In this document: piece after piece, positions 19,347-31,247 of the stretch
Layout of the letters: each line of letters opens with the position of its first letter
How positions within the stretch are numbered: position 1 is the first letter of the stretch
Assembly (NCBI RefSeq): GCF_008520305.1
Contig: NZ_ML703270.1
Coordinates: forward strand, 102,291-166,290
From: Mesorhizobium sp. SARCC-RB16n
GTDB lineage: Bacteria > Pseudomonadota > Alphaproteobacteria > Rhizobiales > Rhizobiaceae
Direction of reading: 5' to 3'
Length of the DNA: 64,000 nucleotides
Translations under genes and position numbers: made by a program
The notes under the pieces: model-generated
Told to the model about the DNA's origin: nothing
Databases searched by the model: none
What the model saw: only the letters and a program-made list of their open reading frames with translations

Positions 19347-21662
19347 ATGGGCAGAACAAAAACCGATAACATCCCTGTGGATGTTTATATCCAGTTTGTG
19401 CGCTCGTTGTTCGACAACGCGCATATGCTGGTCATCGGCGCGCTTTGCCATGCCGTCATCAGCCTCATGGTCTATTGGCGCAACGGCCAGCCTATCTTCC
19501 TGGTTCTGGCCGGTGCGCTGCTCGCCGTCGGCGTCTGGCGCTACTTCAGCCTGCGGCGGTTCCACCGCTCGGGTGGCGAGATGCGTGACGCCGCGGATGC
19601 GACAAAGTGGGAGCGCGAATACATCCTGAAGGGAAGCCTTCAGGGATTGTTGCTGGGGTTCTTTTGCTTCATTTCCATCTATGTCTACTCGGATTCCTAT
19701 GCCGAGATCGGCGCGCTGTCGGTAACGCTGTCCTCGCTGGTGACTGTCGTGGGCCGAAATTACGGCTCGCCGCGCATGGTCATGATCTTCGCGGTCACCT
19801 TCGTTGGGCCGATCGCCGCCGCCCTCATTCTCAGGTTCGACATCCCCTACGTCGTGCTTGGCCTGCTGATCATCCCGTTCATGTTCATCATCAAGGGCAG
19901 CGCCGACCATGTTCGCAACGTGCTGTTTTCGGCCGTTGTCGGACACAAGCAGGCAAGGCAGATCGCGCAGCGCTTCAACCGCGCGCTCAACACCATGTCG
20001 CATGGCCTGGTCATGCTCGGCCCCGATGGCAAGGTTGTCGTCGGCAACGCCGAAGCCGCTCGTCTGATGTCGCTCAAATCGGCCGACCAGTTGCTCGGAC
20101 GGTCGATCCACTCGCTGCTCTTGCGCGGCGTTGCCGGCGGCATGCTGGCACCGAAGGACTGCCGCTATGTCGAGGCGCAGCTGACGCGTGCGTTGCGCGA
20201 GGGGCGCGACCGCAAGGTGCTGGTTTCCTTTTCCAACGGGCAGCACTTCGAATTCTCGGCGCGCGAGGGCAATCAGGAATTGGGCGTCATCACCTTCGAG
20301 GATGTTACGGCGCGTGTCGAAGCGGAGGAAAAGATCCGGTTCATGGCGCGCTACGACAACCTTACGGGCCTTCCGAACCGCGCCTATTTCCACGAACTGG
20401 TCGGCGAGTTGATTGCCACGGGCGATCGCGATCGCCTGTGCGGTCTGGCCGTGGTCGACCTCGACGATTTCAAGAGCGTCAACGACACGCTCGGCCATCC
20501 TATCGGCGACGGCCTGATCTATGCCGTCGCCGAGCGGCTGGCGGCCATTGCCGGGCAAGGCCTTACCGTCAGTCGCTTCGGCGGCGACGAGTTCATGCTG
20601 TTCTTCGATCGCATCGATGATGAGAGCCACCTGGCGAGCCTGCTCGATGAGATTTTCGCCGAGCTGCAGGGAGAGGTCGACGTCGCGGGCCACGGGCTGC
20701 GGATCCAGGCCAGCGCCGGCGCGGTGCTGTCCAAGGTCGGCGAAACCGATGTCGACGCCATGATCGTCAAGGCGGACCTGGCACTCTACAAGGCCAAGGA
20801 GCTGGGCAAGAACGGGTGGCGGCTGTTCGAGGCGGCGATGGACGCCGCGTTCCGCAACCGCCAACTGATGAAGGCGGATCTGCGCAGCGCCGTGGAAAGC
20901 AGGGACCTGCGGGTCGTCTATCAGCCGATCGTGGCGATGAACACCATGCGCATCGCCAGCTGCGAGGCGCTTTGCCGCTGGGACCATCCCGATCTCGGGC
21001 CGATTTCGCCCGGCATCTTCATTCCGCTGGCCGAGGAGATGGGCATCATTTCCGAGATCAGCACCTTCGTGCTTCATGCGGCTTGCACTGAATGCGCCAA
21101 ATGGCCTGACCAGACCAGCGTCTCGGTCAACCTCTCGGCCAGGGATTTCCGCAACCGCGATGTGATCCAGAAGGTCCGCGATGCGTTGGCCAACTCCGGC
21201 CTCGCCGCCGACCGCCTCGAGATCGAAGTCACCGAAACCGCGCTGCTCGACGACAAATCCTTGACGCGCCAATATATCGAGGAGCTGAAGCAGCTTGGCG
21301 TTCGCATCGCCCTCGACGATTTCGGCACCGGCTATTCAAGCCTGAGCTATCTTCACAAGCTGCCTCTCGACAAGATCAAGATCGACCGGTCGTTCGTGAT
21401 GGACGTCACCCAGAATCCGCGTTCGCTCGAGCTGTTGAAGGGTGTCGTCGATTTGACCCGCGTGCTCGGGCTGACCGTCACCATCGAAGGGGTGGAAACA
21501 TTCGAGCAGCTGAAAGTCCTGATGCATTCGGTGAAGCCGGACCTCGTCCAGGGTTTTCTTTTTGGCGCCGCGCTCAGCGCTTCTGGCATAGAGACCATGT
21601 CCAACGTGACCTGGCCTTTCGCCGCGCAATTGCAGCCGGTCAAGAAGCGCGCCACCACCTGA
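19347..21662 (+). CDS. Membrane GGDEF-EAL cyclic-di-GMP protein
   Basis: A 771-residue inner-membrane signalling protein. The first ~190 residues hold several hydrophobic helices, followed by a PAS-like stretch (~210-320). The GGDEF domain (~330-490) has an intact FGGDEF near residue 411, so diguanylate cyclase activity is possible. The EAL domain (~510-755) keeps CEALCRW near 539 and DDFGTGYSSLSYL, so phosphodiesterase activity is also possible. Both active-site signatures are intact, and the net activity cannot be decided. The ribosome-binding site is weak. It stands alone between the oxidoreductase and the acyltransferase gene. Confidence 0.93.
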   Translation: MGRTKTDNIPVDVYIQFVRSLFDNAHMLVIGALCHAVISLMVYWRNGQPIFLVLAGALLAVGVWRYFSLRRFHRSGGEMRDAADATKWEREYILKGSLQGLLLGFFCFISIYVYSDSYAEIGALSVTLSSLVTVVGRNYGSPRMVMIFAVTFVGPIAAALILRFDIPYVVLGLLIIPFMFIIKGSADHVRNVLFSAVVGHKQARQIAQRFNRALNTMSHGLVMLGPDGKVVVGNAEAARLMSLKSADQLLGRSIHSLLLRGVAGGMLAPKDCRYVEAQLTRALREGRDRKVLVSFSNGQHFEFSAREGNQELGVITFEDVTARVEAEEKIRFMARYDNLTGLPNRAYFHELVGELIATGDRDRLCGLAVVDLDDFKSVNDTLGHPIGDGLIYAVAERLAAIAGQGLTVSRFGGDEFMLFFDRIDDESHLASLLDEIFAELQGEVDVAGHGLRIQASAGAVLSKVGETDVDAMIVKADLALYKAKELGKNGWRLFEAAMDAAFRNRQLMKADLRSAVESRDLRVVYQPIVAMNTMRIASCEALCRWDHPDLGPISPGIFIPLAEEMGIISEISTFVLHAACTECAKWPDQTSVSVNLSARDFRNRDVIQKVRDALANSGLAADRLEIEVTETALLDDKSLTRQYIEELKQLGVRIALDDFGTGYSSLSYLHKLPLDKIKIDRSFVMDVTQNPRSLELLKGVVDLTRVLGLTVTIEGVETFEQLKVLMHSVKPDLVQGFLFGAALSASGIETMSNVTWPFAAQLQPVKKRATT

Positions 21663-21712
21663 CATCGGTCTGAAGTCATTCATCGAGGGCACGATCCTCC
21701 GTGTTCTCGCGA

Positions 21713-21728
21713 TTAACCATTTGTTAAC
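21713..21728. promoter_or_regulatory. CtrA-binding box
   Basis: TTAACCATTTGTTAAC is a full match to the alphaproteobacterial CtrA consensus TTAA-N7-TTAAC. It lies about 95 bases before the ATG of the FeeM-like acyltransferase and after the GGDEF-EAL stop, so it most likely controls the acyltransferase in a cell-cycle-dependent way. Confidence 0.7.
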
Positions 21729-21820
21729 GTTAATTTAGGGTAAACACGAAAGCTCGCAATTTTGCTTCTTGTTCGTCCAGCGCTTCGCTATTGTCGTTTG
21801 CGCGGCGGTACGAGGGTCAA

Positions 21821-22591
21821 ATGGACAACAAGTTGGTGAGTAGGCCCCTGGCGGCGGCTACGGGCAGGGACAAGAATCGCCCATCGGTGTTCTCAGATCA
21901 CATCATGGATGTTCTGGAGCACGTGGAGTATCGCCTTTGCGATGGCGCCGAGGATTTGGAAGCGATCTACAAGCTTCGCTACAATTCCTATCTTCACGCC
22001 GGCATGGTCAAATCAGATGCTTCCCACATGGTGAAGGACAGGTTCGACGATCTGCCCAATTCTTACCGCTTTGGCGTCTTCTTCGACGGCACGCTCGTCA
22101 GCACCATCAGAATCCACTACGCCAGCGCGAGGTATCCTGTTTCACCCAGCACCGATGTTTTCGGCGACGTGCTGTCACGGCGTCTGGCCTCGGGCGAGAC
22201 GTTCGTCGACCCGAGCCGGTTCGCCGCCGATCTGGAGTGGTCGAGCAGTCTGCGGGTGCTGCCCTACATCACGCTGAGGCTGGCAGTGGTCGCCTGCAGC
22301 CATTTCAAGCCGACTTATTGCCTGACGGCGATCAAGGAAGAGCATTCCGCCTTCTATCATCGCATCTTCCGCTCCGAGCAGGCGGTGCCGCCGCGGAATT
22401 ATCCCGGACTTACCGTTCCTGTGCATCTGTTCCAGTCGAAATGCTCCGAGAACATGCAGGCAACGCTGGATCGTTTCCCGTTCTTCAATTCCACGGCGTT
22501 CGAGCAGCGCATGCTTTTCCAACGCCCCAAGAGGGGCGAGTTGGCGCCGCTGACCATTCTGCCCACGGCCAAATATTTCGAAGCGGCCTGA
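21821..22591 (+). CDS. FeeM-like N-acyl amino acid synthase / GNAT acyltransferase
   Basis: A 256-residue protein related to the FeeM catalytic core, which shares its fold with acyl-homoserine-lactone synthases. Recognisable pieces are LRYNSYLHAGMV, YRFGVFFDGTLVSTIRIH and ETFVDPSRFAAD, the last matching the conserved strand of the family. Family members join a fatty acyl group from acyl carrier protein to an amino acid or similar acceptor. The start at 21821 is supported by GAGGG five bases upstream; the frame is open further 5'. The CtrA box upstream suggests cell-cycle control. Product identity is open. Confidence 0.75.
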   Translation: MDNKLVSRPLAAATGRDKNRPSVFSDHIMDVLEHVEYRLCDGAEDLEAIYKLRYNSYLHAGMVKSDASHMVKDRFDDLPNSYRFGVFFDGTLVSTIRIHYASARYPVSPSTDVFGDVLSRRLASGETFVDPSRFAADLEWSSSLRVLPYITLRLAVVACSHFKPTYCLTAIKEEHSAFYHRIFRSEQAVPPRNYPGLTVPVHLFQSKCSENMQATLDRFPFFNSTAFEQRMLFQRPKRGELAPLTILPTAKYFEAA

Positions 22592-22731
22592 TCCCGCGCC
22601 GTGTCCGGGCTGTACGGCCTCCATGCAAGTAGTCCCGGACCCGCTTCCGATGGAGCTTTCCAGGCCTGGCCGCGTTGTCAGGGGCGGCATCGACGCGAGT
22701 TGATGCCCGTCTTTCTGGAAAGGACAATGAC

Positions 22732-22881
22732 ATGCATCTATCCCAGGTCGCCCTCACGCCGCTCATCTCGCTGATTGCCGGCGTGCTGATCCTCATCATG
22801 CCACGGCTGCTGAACTACATCGTCGCGCTCTATCTGATTGTCGTTGGACTGCTGGGCTTGTTCCCGCATCTGGCCGCCTGA
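22732..22881 (+). CDS. DUF3096-like small membrane protein
   Basis: A 49-residue hydrophobic protein with two membrane segments (LISLIAGVLILIMPRLLNYI and VALYLIVVGLLGLF). This pattern is that of DUF3096, small inner-membrane proteins of unknown role found widely in proteobacteria. A strong GGAAAGGA box lies eight bases upstream of the ATG and decides the start over a longer open frame. Confidence 0.8.
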   Translation: MHLSQVALTPLISLIAGVLILIMPRLLNYIVALYLIVVGLLGLFPHLAA

Positions 22882-23046
22882 GACAGTCGGGGCAAGCGTG
22901 CCGCAAAACCGCCGATTGCCCGGCATCGGCGGCCAGTTTCAATTTTCCCTTGAGGCAGTTGTCGGCTGCGATGCGGCAATAGCGCCATTGCTCTGCGCCC
23001 AGCTTTTCGGTATGTGCCTGAAAGATGTCTTCGAAGGGGTATTCCT

Positions 23047-23271
23047 ATGGCTGAGCACACGCCGAGCGGTCCTGTAGAACTGGGCGCGAAGATGGACTAT
23101 GCAGAGCATGACCGCACCTATGCGGGCTTTCTCATGCTGGCCAAATACGGATCGCTTTTCTGCCTTGGCCTTCTCATCGCGATGGCTTTCGGCTTCTTCG
23201 CTGGCGGCTTCTTCTCTGCGCTGATCCTGTTCGTGCTTATTCTGGCCGTCGGCGCCTTCATTCTGCGATAA
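23047..23271 (+). CDS. aa3-type cytochrome c oxidase subunit IV (bacterial)
   Basis: A 74-residue protein with a hydrophilic N-terminus, the motif MDYAEHDRTYAGFLMLAKYG and one long C-terminal membrane stretch. This matches the small alphaproteobacterial subunit IV of aa3 oxidase (COX4_pro_2 family), an accessory inner-membrane subunit of the respiratory complex. As usual in rhizobia it is located away from the ctaC/ctaD genes and just before pntAA. An AAGGGG box precedes the ATG. Confidence 0.85.
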   Translation: MAEHTPSGPVELGAKMDYAEHDRTYAGFLMLAKYGSLFCLGLLIAMAFGFFAGGFFSALILFVLILAVGAFILR

Positions 23272-23359
23272 ACCTTCCAAAAACCCTCTTGCGGTTGACG
23301 TAGCCGGATATCCCGGTCGACACTTCGCGCAGACAGGTTCCAGCCGAAAGGATCATGCG

Positions 23360-24634
23360 GTGGGACAGACGGTTTTCATCCCTCGTGAGCTTGACGCGAA
23401 CGAGCCGCGTGTCGCGGCATCGCCCGACACGGTGAAGCGGCTGGCGGGCCTGGGTTTCGACGTGATCGTCGAAGCTGGTGCCGGCACCCGCTCGCGTATC
23501 CCCGACGAAGAATTTGCCAAGACAGGTGCTGTCATCGGCAAGGCCTCGGATGCCGCCAAGGCCGATGTCGTGCTGAAGGTTCGCCGACCAACGGATGCCG
23601 AACTGAAGAATTACAAAGCCGGCGCAGCGGTGATAGCCATCATGGATCCCTACGGCAACGATGCCGCCGTCGCGGCTCTTGCCAAAGCCGGTGTCACCGC
23701 GTTCTCGATGGAGTTCATGCCGCGCATCACCCGCGCGCAATCGATGGACGTCCTGTCCAGCCAGGCCAATCTTGCCGGTTACCAGGCGGTGATCGACGGC
23801 GCCTCGGAATATGATCGCGCATTGCCGATGATGATGACGGCGGCGGGCACGGTTCCTGCGGCGAAGGTCTTCATCATGGGCGTCGGCGTCGCCGGCCTGC
23901 AGGCGATCGCCACGGCGCGCCGTCTCGGCGCGGTGGTCACCGCCACCGACGTTCGTCCCGCCGCCAAGGAACAGGTTGCCTCGCTCGGCGCAAAATTCCT
24001 GGCCGTCGAGGACGAGGAGTTCAAGGCGGCGGAGACCGCCGGCGGCTATGCCAAGGAAATGTCCAAGGAATACCAGGCCAAGCAGGCGGCACTCACCGCC
24101 GAACACATCGCCAAACAGGACATCGTCATCACCACGGCGCTGATCCCCGGACGGCCGGCGCCGAAGCTTGTCTCGGCGGCTATGGTCGCCTCGATGAAGC
24201 CAGGCTCGGTGCTTGTCGATCTCGCCGTCGAGCGTGGCGGCAATGTCGAGGGCGCCGAGGCCGGCAAGATCGTCACCACCGCCAACAACGTAAAGATCGT
24301 CGGCTATCTCAACGTGCCAGGTCGCATCGCGGCATCCGCCTCGCTGCTCTATGCCAGGAACCTGTTCGCCTTCCTCGAGACGCTGGTCGACAAGACCGCC
24401 AAGACGCTGGCCATCAACCGTGATGACGACTTGGTCAAAGCGACGATGCTGACCGACGGCGGCAAGGTCGTTCATCCGGCCTTCGTCAAGGCCGACCAGC
24501 AGCCTTATGTCGAGCCGGCGGCCATCCCTGCCACGACCATGGTCGCCGATGCTTCGGCCGCGCCCAAGAAGTCCGCGCCCAGGAAGAGCGCCGCATCCAA
24601 GTCACCCTCGCCGAAGCCGAAAGGGACCGCGTGA
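23360..24634 (+). CDS. pntAA: NAD(P) transhydrogenase subunit alpha part 1
   Basis: A 424-residue soluble domain I of proton-translocating transhydrogenase, which binds NAD(H). Features include the alanine-dehydrogenase-like fold with [20 protein letters not shown] at the start and the NAD-binding [10 protein letters not shown] near residue 175. GTG is the start, with AAAGGA seven bases before it. The last ~35 residues are a Lys/Ala/Ser/Pro-rich tail. In organisms with fused PntA the membrane domain would follow; here it is a separate gene overlapping as TGATG. The enzyme uses proton-motive force to make NADPH. Confidence 0.95.
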   Translation: MGQTVFIPRELDANEPRVAASPDTVKRLAGLGFDVIVEAGAGTRSRIPDEEFAKTGAVIGKASDAAKADVVLKVRRPTDAELKNYKAGAAVIAIMDPYGNDAAVAALAKAGVTAFSMEFMPRITRAQSMDVLSSQANLAGYQAVIDGASEYDRALPMMMTAAGTVPAAKVFIMGVGVAGLQAIATARRLGAVVTATDVRPAAKEQVASLGAKFLAVEDEEFKAAETAGGYAKEMSKEYQAKQAALTAEHIAKQDIVITTALIPGRPAPKLVSAAMVASMKPGSVLVDLAVERGGNVEGAEAGKIVTTANNVKIVGYLNVPGRIAASASLLYARNLFAFLETLVDKTAKTLAINRDDDLVKATMLTDGGKVVHPAFVKADQQPYVEPAAIPATTMVADASAAPKKSAPRKSAASKSPSPKPKGTA

Positions 24635-25059
24635 TGGATCAGACCTTGCAGAAAGCCCTGGATCAGCTCGACCAGGCGAGTGCCGCGGTCAGGCTCGCGG
24701 TGCAGAACCTGGCCAATGCGCCGGGCGGCACTGAGGCCGCCGGTAACGCCGCGCACGCGCTGTCGGGCGGCGCCATCGACCCCTTCGTCTTCCGTTTCGC
24801 CATCTTCATCCTGGCGATTTTCGTCGGCTACTATGTCGTCTGGTCGGTGACCCCCGCCTTGCACACGCCGCTGATGGCCGTCACCAATGCCATTTCCTCC
24901 GTCATCGTCGTCGGCGCGTTGCTCGCCGTCGGCATCGCGGCTTCCGGCGTCGCTGCCGGCTTCGGCTTCGTCGCGCTGATGCTGGTCTCGGTCAACATCT
25001 TCGGCGGCTTCCTCGTCACCCAACGCATGCTGGCCATGTACAAGAAGAAGGACAAGTGA
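24634..25059 (+). CDS. pntAB: NAD(P) transhydrogenase subunit alpha part 2
   Basis: A 141-residue membrane protein, the N-terminal membrane portion (domain IIa) of transhydrogenase. After a hydrophilic helix of about 50 residues come four hydrophobic helices, then [20 protein letters not shown], the conserved end of this subunit. The ATG shares one base with the pntAA stop (TGATG), so translation is coupled. It assembles with PntAA and PntB in the inner membrane. Confidence 0.95.
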   Translation: MDQTLQKALDQLDQASAAVRLAVQNLANAPGGTEAAGNAAHALSGGAIDPFVFRFAIFILAIFVGYYVVWSVTPALHTPLMAVTNAISSVIVVGALLAVGIAASGVAAGFGFVALMLVSVNIFGGFLVTQRMLAMYKKKDK

Positions 25060-25060
25060 C

Positions 25061-26458
25061 GTGACCGTCAATCTAGCCTCCTTCCTCTATCTGGTGTCCG
25101 GCGTCCTGTTCATCATGGCGCTGCGCGGCCTGTCGCACCCGACAACCAGCCGCCAGGGCAATCTCTACGGCATGATCGGCATGGGCATCGCCATCGCCAC
25201 CACGCTGGCGCTGGCAACCCCGTCCGCTAGCCGCTTCGGCCTGATCGTGCTTGGCCTCGCCATTGGCGGCGGCGTCGGCGCCGTCACCGCGCGCCGCATT
25301 GCCATGACCTCGATGCCGCAGCTGGTCGCAGCCTTCCACTCGCTGGTCGGCCTCGCCGCCGTCATGGTGGCTGCCGCCGCCATCTACGCGCCCGAAAGCT
25401 TCGGCATCGGCACGGCGGGCGACATCCATGCCCAGGCCCTGATTGAGATGAGCCTGGGCGTCGCCATCGGCGCCATTACCTTCACCGGCTCGGTCATTGC
25501 CTTCCTCAAGCTCGATGGCCGCATGTCGGGCAAGCCGATCATGATCGGCGGCCGTCACTTCATCAATGCAGCGCTGGGCATCGCCCTGGTCGTGCTGATC
25601 GTGCTGCTGGTCGCCACGGAATCGAAGCTGGTGTTCTGGCTGATCGTCGCCGCCTCGCTGGTGCTCGGCATCCTCTTGATCATCCCGATCGGCGGCGCCG
25701 ACATGCCGGTTGTCGTCTCGATGCTCAATTCCTATTCTGGCTGGGCGGCGGCCGCACTCGGCTTCACCCTCGGCAATCTGGCGCTGATCATCACCGGCGC
25801 GCTGGTCGGCTCGTCGGGCGCGATCCTGTCCTACATCATGTGCAAGGGCATGAACCGAAGCTTCATCTCCGTCATCCTCGGCGGCTTCGGCGGCGAGACT
25901 TCCGCCGCTGCCGACGATGGCATCGAGCGCACCGTCAAGCAGGGCTCGGCCGACGACGCCGCCTACCTGATGATGAACGCGCAGAAGGTCATCATCGTGC
26001 CGGGCTACGGCATGGCGGTCGCCCAGGCGCAGCACGCGCTGCGCGAAATGGCCGACAAGCTCAAGGCCAACGGCGTCGACGTCAAATACGCCATCCACCC
26101 GGTCGCCGGCCGCATGCCCGGCCACATGAACGTGCTGCTCGCCGAAGCCAACGTGCCTTACGATGAAGTGTTCGAACTGGAGGACATCAACTCGGAATTC
26201 GCGCAGGCCGACGTCGCCTATGTCATCGGCGCCAACGACGTCACCAACCCGTCCGCGCGCGACGACAAGTCCTCGCCGATCTACGGCATGCCGATCCTCG
26301 ACGTCGACAAGGCGCGCACCTGCCTTTTCGTCAAGCGCTCGCTCGGTTCCGGCTATGCCGGTATCGACAACACGCTGTTCTACAAGGACGGCACCATGAT
26401 GCTGCTCGGCGACGCTAAGAAGATGACCGAGGAAATCGTCAAGGCGATGGATCACTGA
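25061..26458 (+). CDS. pntB: NAD(P) transhydrogenase subunit beta
   Basis: A 465-residue subunit with an N-terminal membrane domain of eight or nine helices and a C-terminal NADP(H)-binding domain III from about 290. Signatures are GYGMAVAQAQHALREMA, HPVAGRMPGHMNVLLAEA and GANDVTNPSARDDKSSPIYG, all diagnostic of PntB. It begins with GTG one base after the pntAB stop. It is the last gene of the pnt operon; a strong terminator follows. Confidence 0.96.
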   Translation: MTVNLASFLYLVSGVLFIMALRGLSHPTTSRQGNLYGMIGMGIAIATTLALATPSASRFGLIVLGLAIGGGVGAVTARRIAMTSMPQLVAAFHSLVGLAAVMVAAAAIYAPESFGIGTAGDIHAQALIEMSLGVAIGAITFTGSVIAFLKLDGRMSGKPIMIGGRHFINAALGIALVVLIVLLVATESKLVFWLIVAASLVLGILLIIPIGGADMPVVVSMLNSYSGWAAAALGFTLGNLALIITGALVGSSGAILSYIMCKGMNRSFISVILGGFGGETSAAADDGIERTVKQGSADDAAYLMMNAQKVIIVPGYGMAVAQAQHALREMADKLKANGVDVKYAIHPVAGRMPGHMNVLLAEANVPYDEVFELEDINSEFAQADVAYVIGANDVTNPSARDDKSSPIYGMPILDVDKARTCLFVKRSLGSGYAGIDNTLFYKDGTMMLLGDAKKMTEEIVKAMDH

Positions 26459-26487
26459 GCCGGCCAATCTTGACCGTCGAATAGAAC

Positions 26488-26520
26488 AGAGCCCGGTCGA
26501 TGCCGGGCTCTATGATTTTG
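26488..26520 (+). terminator. Rho-independent terminator of the pnt operon
   Basis: AGAGCCCGG and CCGGGCTCT pair perfectly (nine pairs) around a six-base loop, followed by ATGATTTTG. It separates the pnt operon from the convergent membrane-protein gene and can serve both directions. Confidence 0.85.
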
Positions 26521-26534
26521 GCGTGATGCTGCCT

Positions 26535-27452
26535 TCAACCGTTGGTCAGGAAGACCGCTTCCTCTTCATCGCGCTGCCTGCCGCCGAGCGCCGCGGCCGC
26601 ACTGGCGATAAAGGCGCCGATGACCAGCGACAGGGCACCGAGAAGCGCGAAGGTGGCGCTTGCCTTCCTTGCCGTGTCGGCCGCCTGCTTGGCCTTGACC
26701 TTCGCGTCCTGCGCCTTCGCCAGCACGGTGTCGACACGTGCCTTGGCATCAGCCTCGGAAAGCCCGGTGCGCGCGGCGACCAATTGCGCAAGATAGGTCT
26801 TGTCTTCCGCAGAGACCTCGCCGGCGACGGCACCGGCGATCAGGATGCGCGAGGCCTGCCCGGCGGCAGCGGCTTCGTCGGCCGGATTGGCAGTCGCGAG
26901 CTTGGCCGGATCGGCCGGCCTGAACAGCGAATCCACCAGATAGGAGGTGGCGGTATCGGTCGATGCGCTGTTGGCATTGGCCGAGGCACCGGCCGACGCA
27001 CCCATGGCGGCTCCCGAGGCCACGGTGGAAACGGCCTGTACACCTGAACCAATCGCGGCGGAGAGCGCTGAGCCAAGTACGCCGGCGACCAGCAAGGTAG
27101 CCAGTGCCCAGGCGAGGAAGCCGTGGGCAGTGTCGCGAAAATAGACCTCGTCGGTGTGGATGCCGACCCATTTGGTGCGCAGGCGTCCTGCCAGATAGCC
27201 GCCGACACCGGAGGACAGCCACTGCACGATGATCAGCCAGATGGCGGTCGACACCGCGAAGGTGGTGATCGACGCGCCCGAGCCCGACCATGGCGAAACC
27301 ATGGTGAGCCCAAGGCCCGAGCCGAGCAGCATGAGGATGAATGTGAGTGTCGAGGCCGCGAAGGCCCCGGCAATGATCGGTCCCCAGCTGACGGCGGTGG
27401 AGGACGATTCAGTGGAAGCAGATACGTCGACAGCCGATATGGTGGACTGCAT
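26535..27452 (-). CDS. Conserved inner-membrane protein of unknown function
   Basis: A 305-residue protein with hydrophobic helices near residues 22-50, 65-90 and 110-150 and a last one near 265-290. The part between (~160-260) is alanine-rich, charged and probably helical (AKARVDTVLAKAQDAKVKAKQAA). Similar proteins are found in many Rhizobiales, sometimes labelled PhnA-like, but no activity is known to me. It begins nine bases after a 25-residue membrane peptide gene and is probably cotranscribed with it. Confidence 0.75.
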   Translation of the reverse strand: MQSTISAVDVSASTESSSTAVSWGPIIAGAFAASTLTFILMLLGSGLGLTMVSPWSGSGASITTFAVSTAIWLIIVQWLSSGVGGYLAGRLRTKWVGIHTDEVYFRDTAHGFLAWALATLLVAGVLGSALSAAIGSGVQAVSTVASGAAMGASAGASANANSASTDTATSYLVDSLFRPADPAKLATANPADEAAAAGQASRILIAGAVAGEVSAEDKTYLAQLVAARTGLSEADAKARVDTVLAKAQDAKVKAKQAADTARKASATFALLGALSLVIGAFIASAAAALGGRQRDEEEAVFLTNG

Positions 27453-27461
27453 TGACGCCCC

Positions 27462-27539
27462 CTATCGTGCGAACAGCATGATGAGGATGATGATCGGAAT
27501 CGGAATGCCGAGCAACCAAAGCAAAATGCCGCGTCCCAT
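27462..27539 (-). CDS. Tiny hydrophobic membrane peptide (25 residues)
   Basis: MGRGILLWLLGIPIPIIILI begins a 25-residue peptide made almost wholly of one membrane segment. A textbook AAGGAG lies seven bases before the ATG, which strongly supports translation and rules out the longer frame upstream. Near-identical 24-25-residue peptides occur in many proteobacteria as conserved hypothetical proteins. It directly precedes the 305-residue membrane protein. Its role is unknown. Confidence 0.7.
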   Translation of the reverse strand: MGRGILLWLLGIPIPIIILIMLFAR

Positions 27540-27680
27540 GGAGGTCTCCTTGTGAGAAATTGTGATCGATGCTGCCACAATGTCTCGCAGGGACTTCCGT
27601 TCCGGCGGACTATGAAATGATTTTGTTTGCCGACAATGGAACAAATTGGCGCGCCGCGACACGCCAATTTTGGCAGTCGG

Positions 27681-30466
<2,786 letters not shown>

Positions 30467-31036
30467 TCAGGCAGCGCGCAGCGGTTTCAACGCCTCGCTC
30501 CAGCGCAACAACTCGTCCAGCATCGTCTTGGTCCCGCCCCGCACCTGCTCGCTGGCATCGAAGGCGCCGTTTTCGTCGAGCAGTTTCTGGTACAGCGGCA
30601 GCGCGACGCCTTCCGGGATAGGCATAATCCCGACCGAGGTCAGCAGCGGTTTCAGCGCCTGCGCCGCGCGCAGCCCGCCGGAGACACCGCCATAGCTGAA
30701 GATGGCGGCGGGCTTGTATTTCCATTCGCGGGCGAGATAGTCGATCGCGTTGACGATCGCGGGCGCCGCGAAATAATTGTATTCCGGCGCCACGAAGACA
30801 AAGGCGTCCGCGGCGTCGATCGCCTTCGACCAGGCCTTGGTGTGGTCGTTCTGATAGTTGCCGAGCCTTGGATGATGCGGCTCGTCCAGCACCGGCAGAC
30901 TGTACGCGGCGATGTCGGTCAGCACTGGCTCGAATTTTCCGTGTTCGCGCGCGAACGTCTCCAACCACTCGGCAAAAACCGGGCCGGCGCGGCCGGGCCG
31001 CGTGCTGCCGATGATGATGTTCAACTGGTGCTTCAA
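30467..31036 (-). CDS. NADPH-dependent FMN reductase family protein
   Basis: A 189-residue flavodoxin-fold oxidoreductase. IIIGSTRPGRAG near the start is the FMN phosphate-binding loop, and PEYNYFAAPAIVNAIDYL is the conserved central motif. Members reduce FMN, quinones or azo compounds with NAD(P)H in the cytosol. I take the TTG at 31036 as start because AAAGGAG lies six bases before it and the fold begins immediately; an open frame 73 codons longer exists but would add a sequence unlike the family. It is divergent from the P450 gene, about 210 bases apart. Confidence 0.85.
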   Translation of the reverse strand: MKHQLNIIIGSTRPGRAGPVFAEWLETFAREHGKFEPVLTDIAAYSLPVLDEPHHPRLGNYQNDHTKAWSKAIDAADAFVFVAPEYNYFAAPAIVNAIDYLAREWKYKPAAIFSYGGVSGGLRAAQALKPLLTSVGIMPIPEGVALPLYQKLLDENGAFDASEQVRGGTKTMLDELLRWSEALKPLRAA

Positions 31037-31247
31037 GACTGGCTCCTTTGTCGGGCGGTATCTGTTGGTGACTGTCACTACGGCAGAGCGTTCCGGCGGA
31101 CAAGGTTGAACCCCTGACGGAAGGGTCACGATCGGATGAACAGACTGTCCGCCCTGGCGTTCCGGCTGGGATGGTTCGGTCTGCCGTTCGGTCACATAGA
31201 CGCCCGGTCTGCCAGCCACTACATTGATGGGAGCAGCGGAGCACTTC

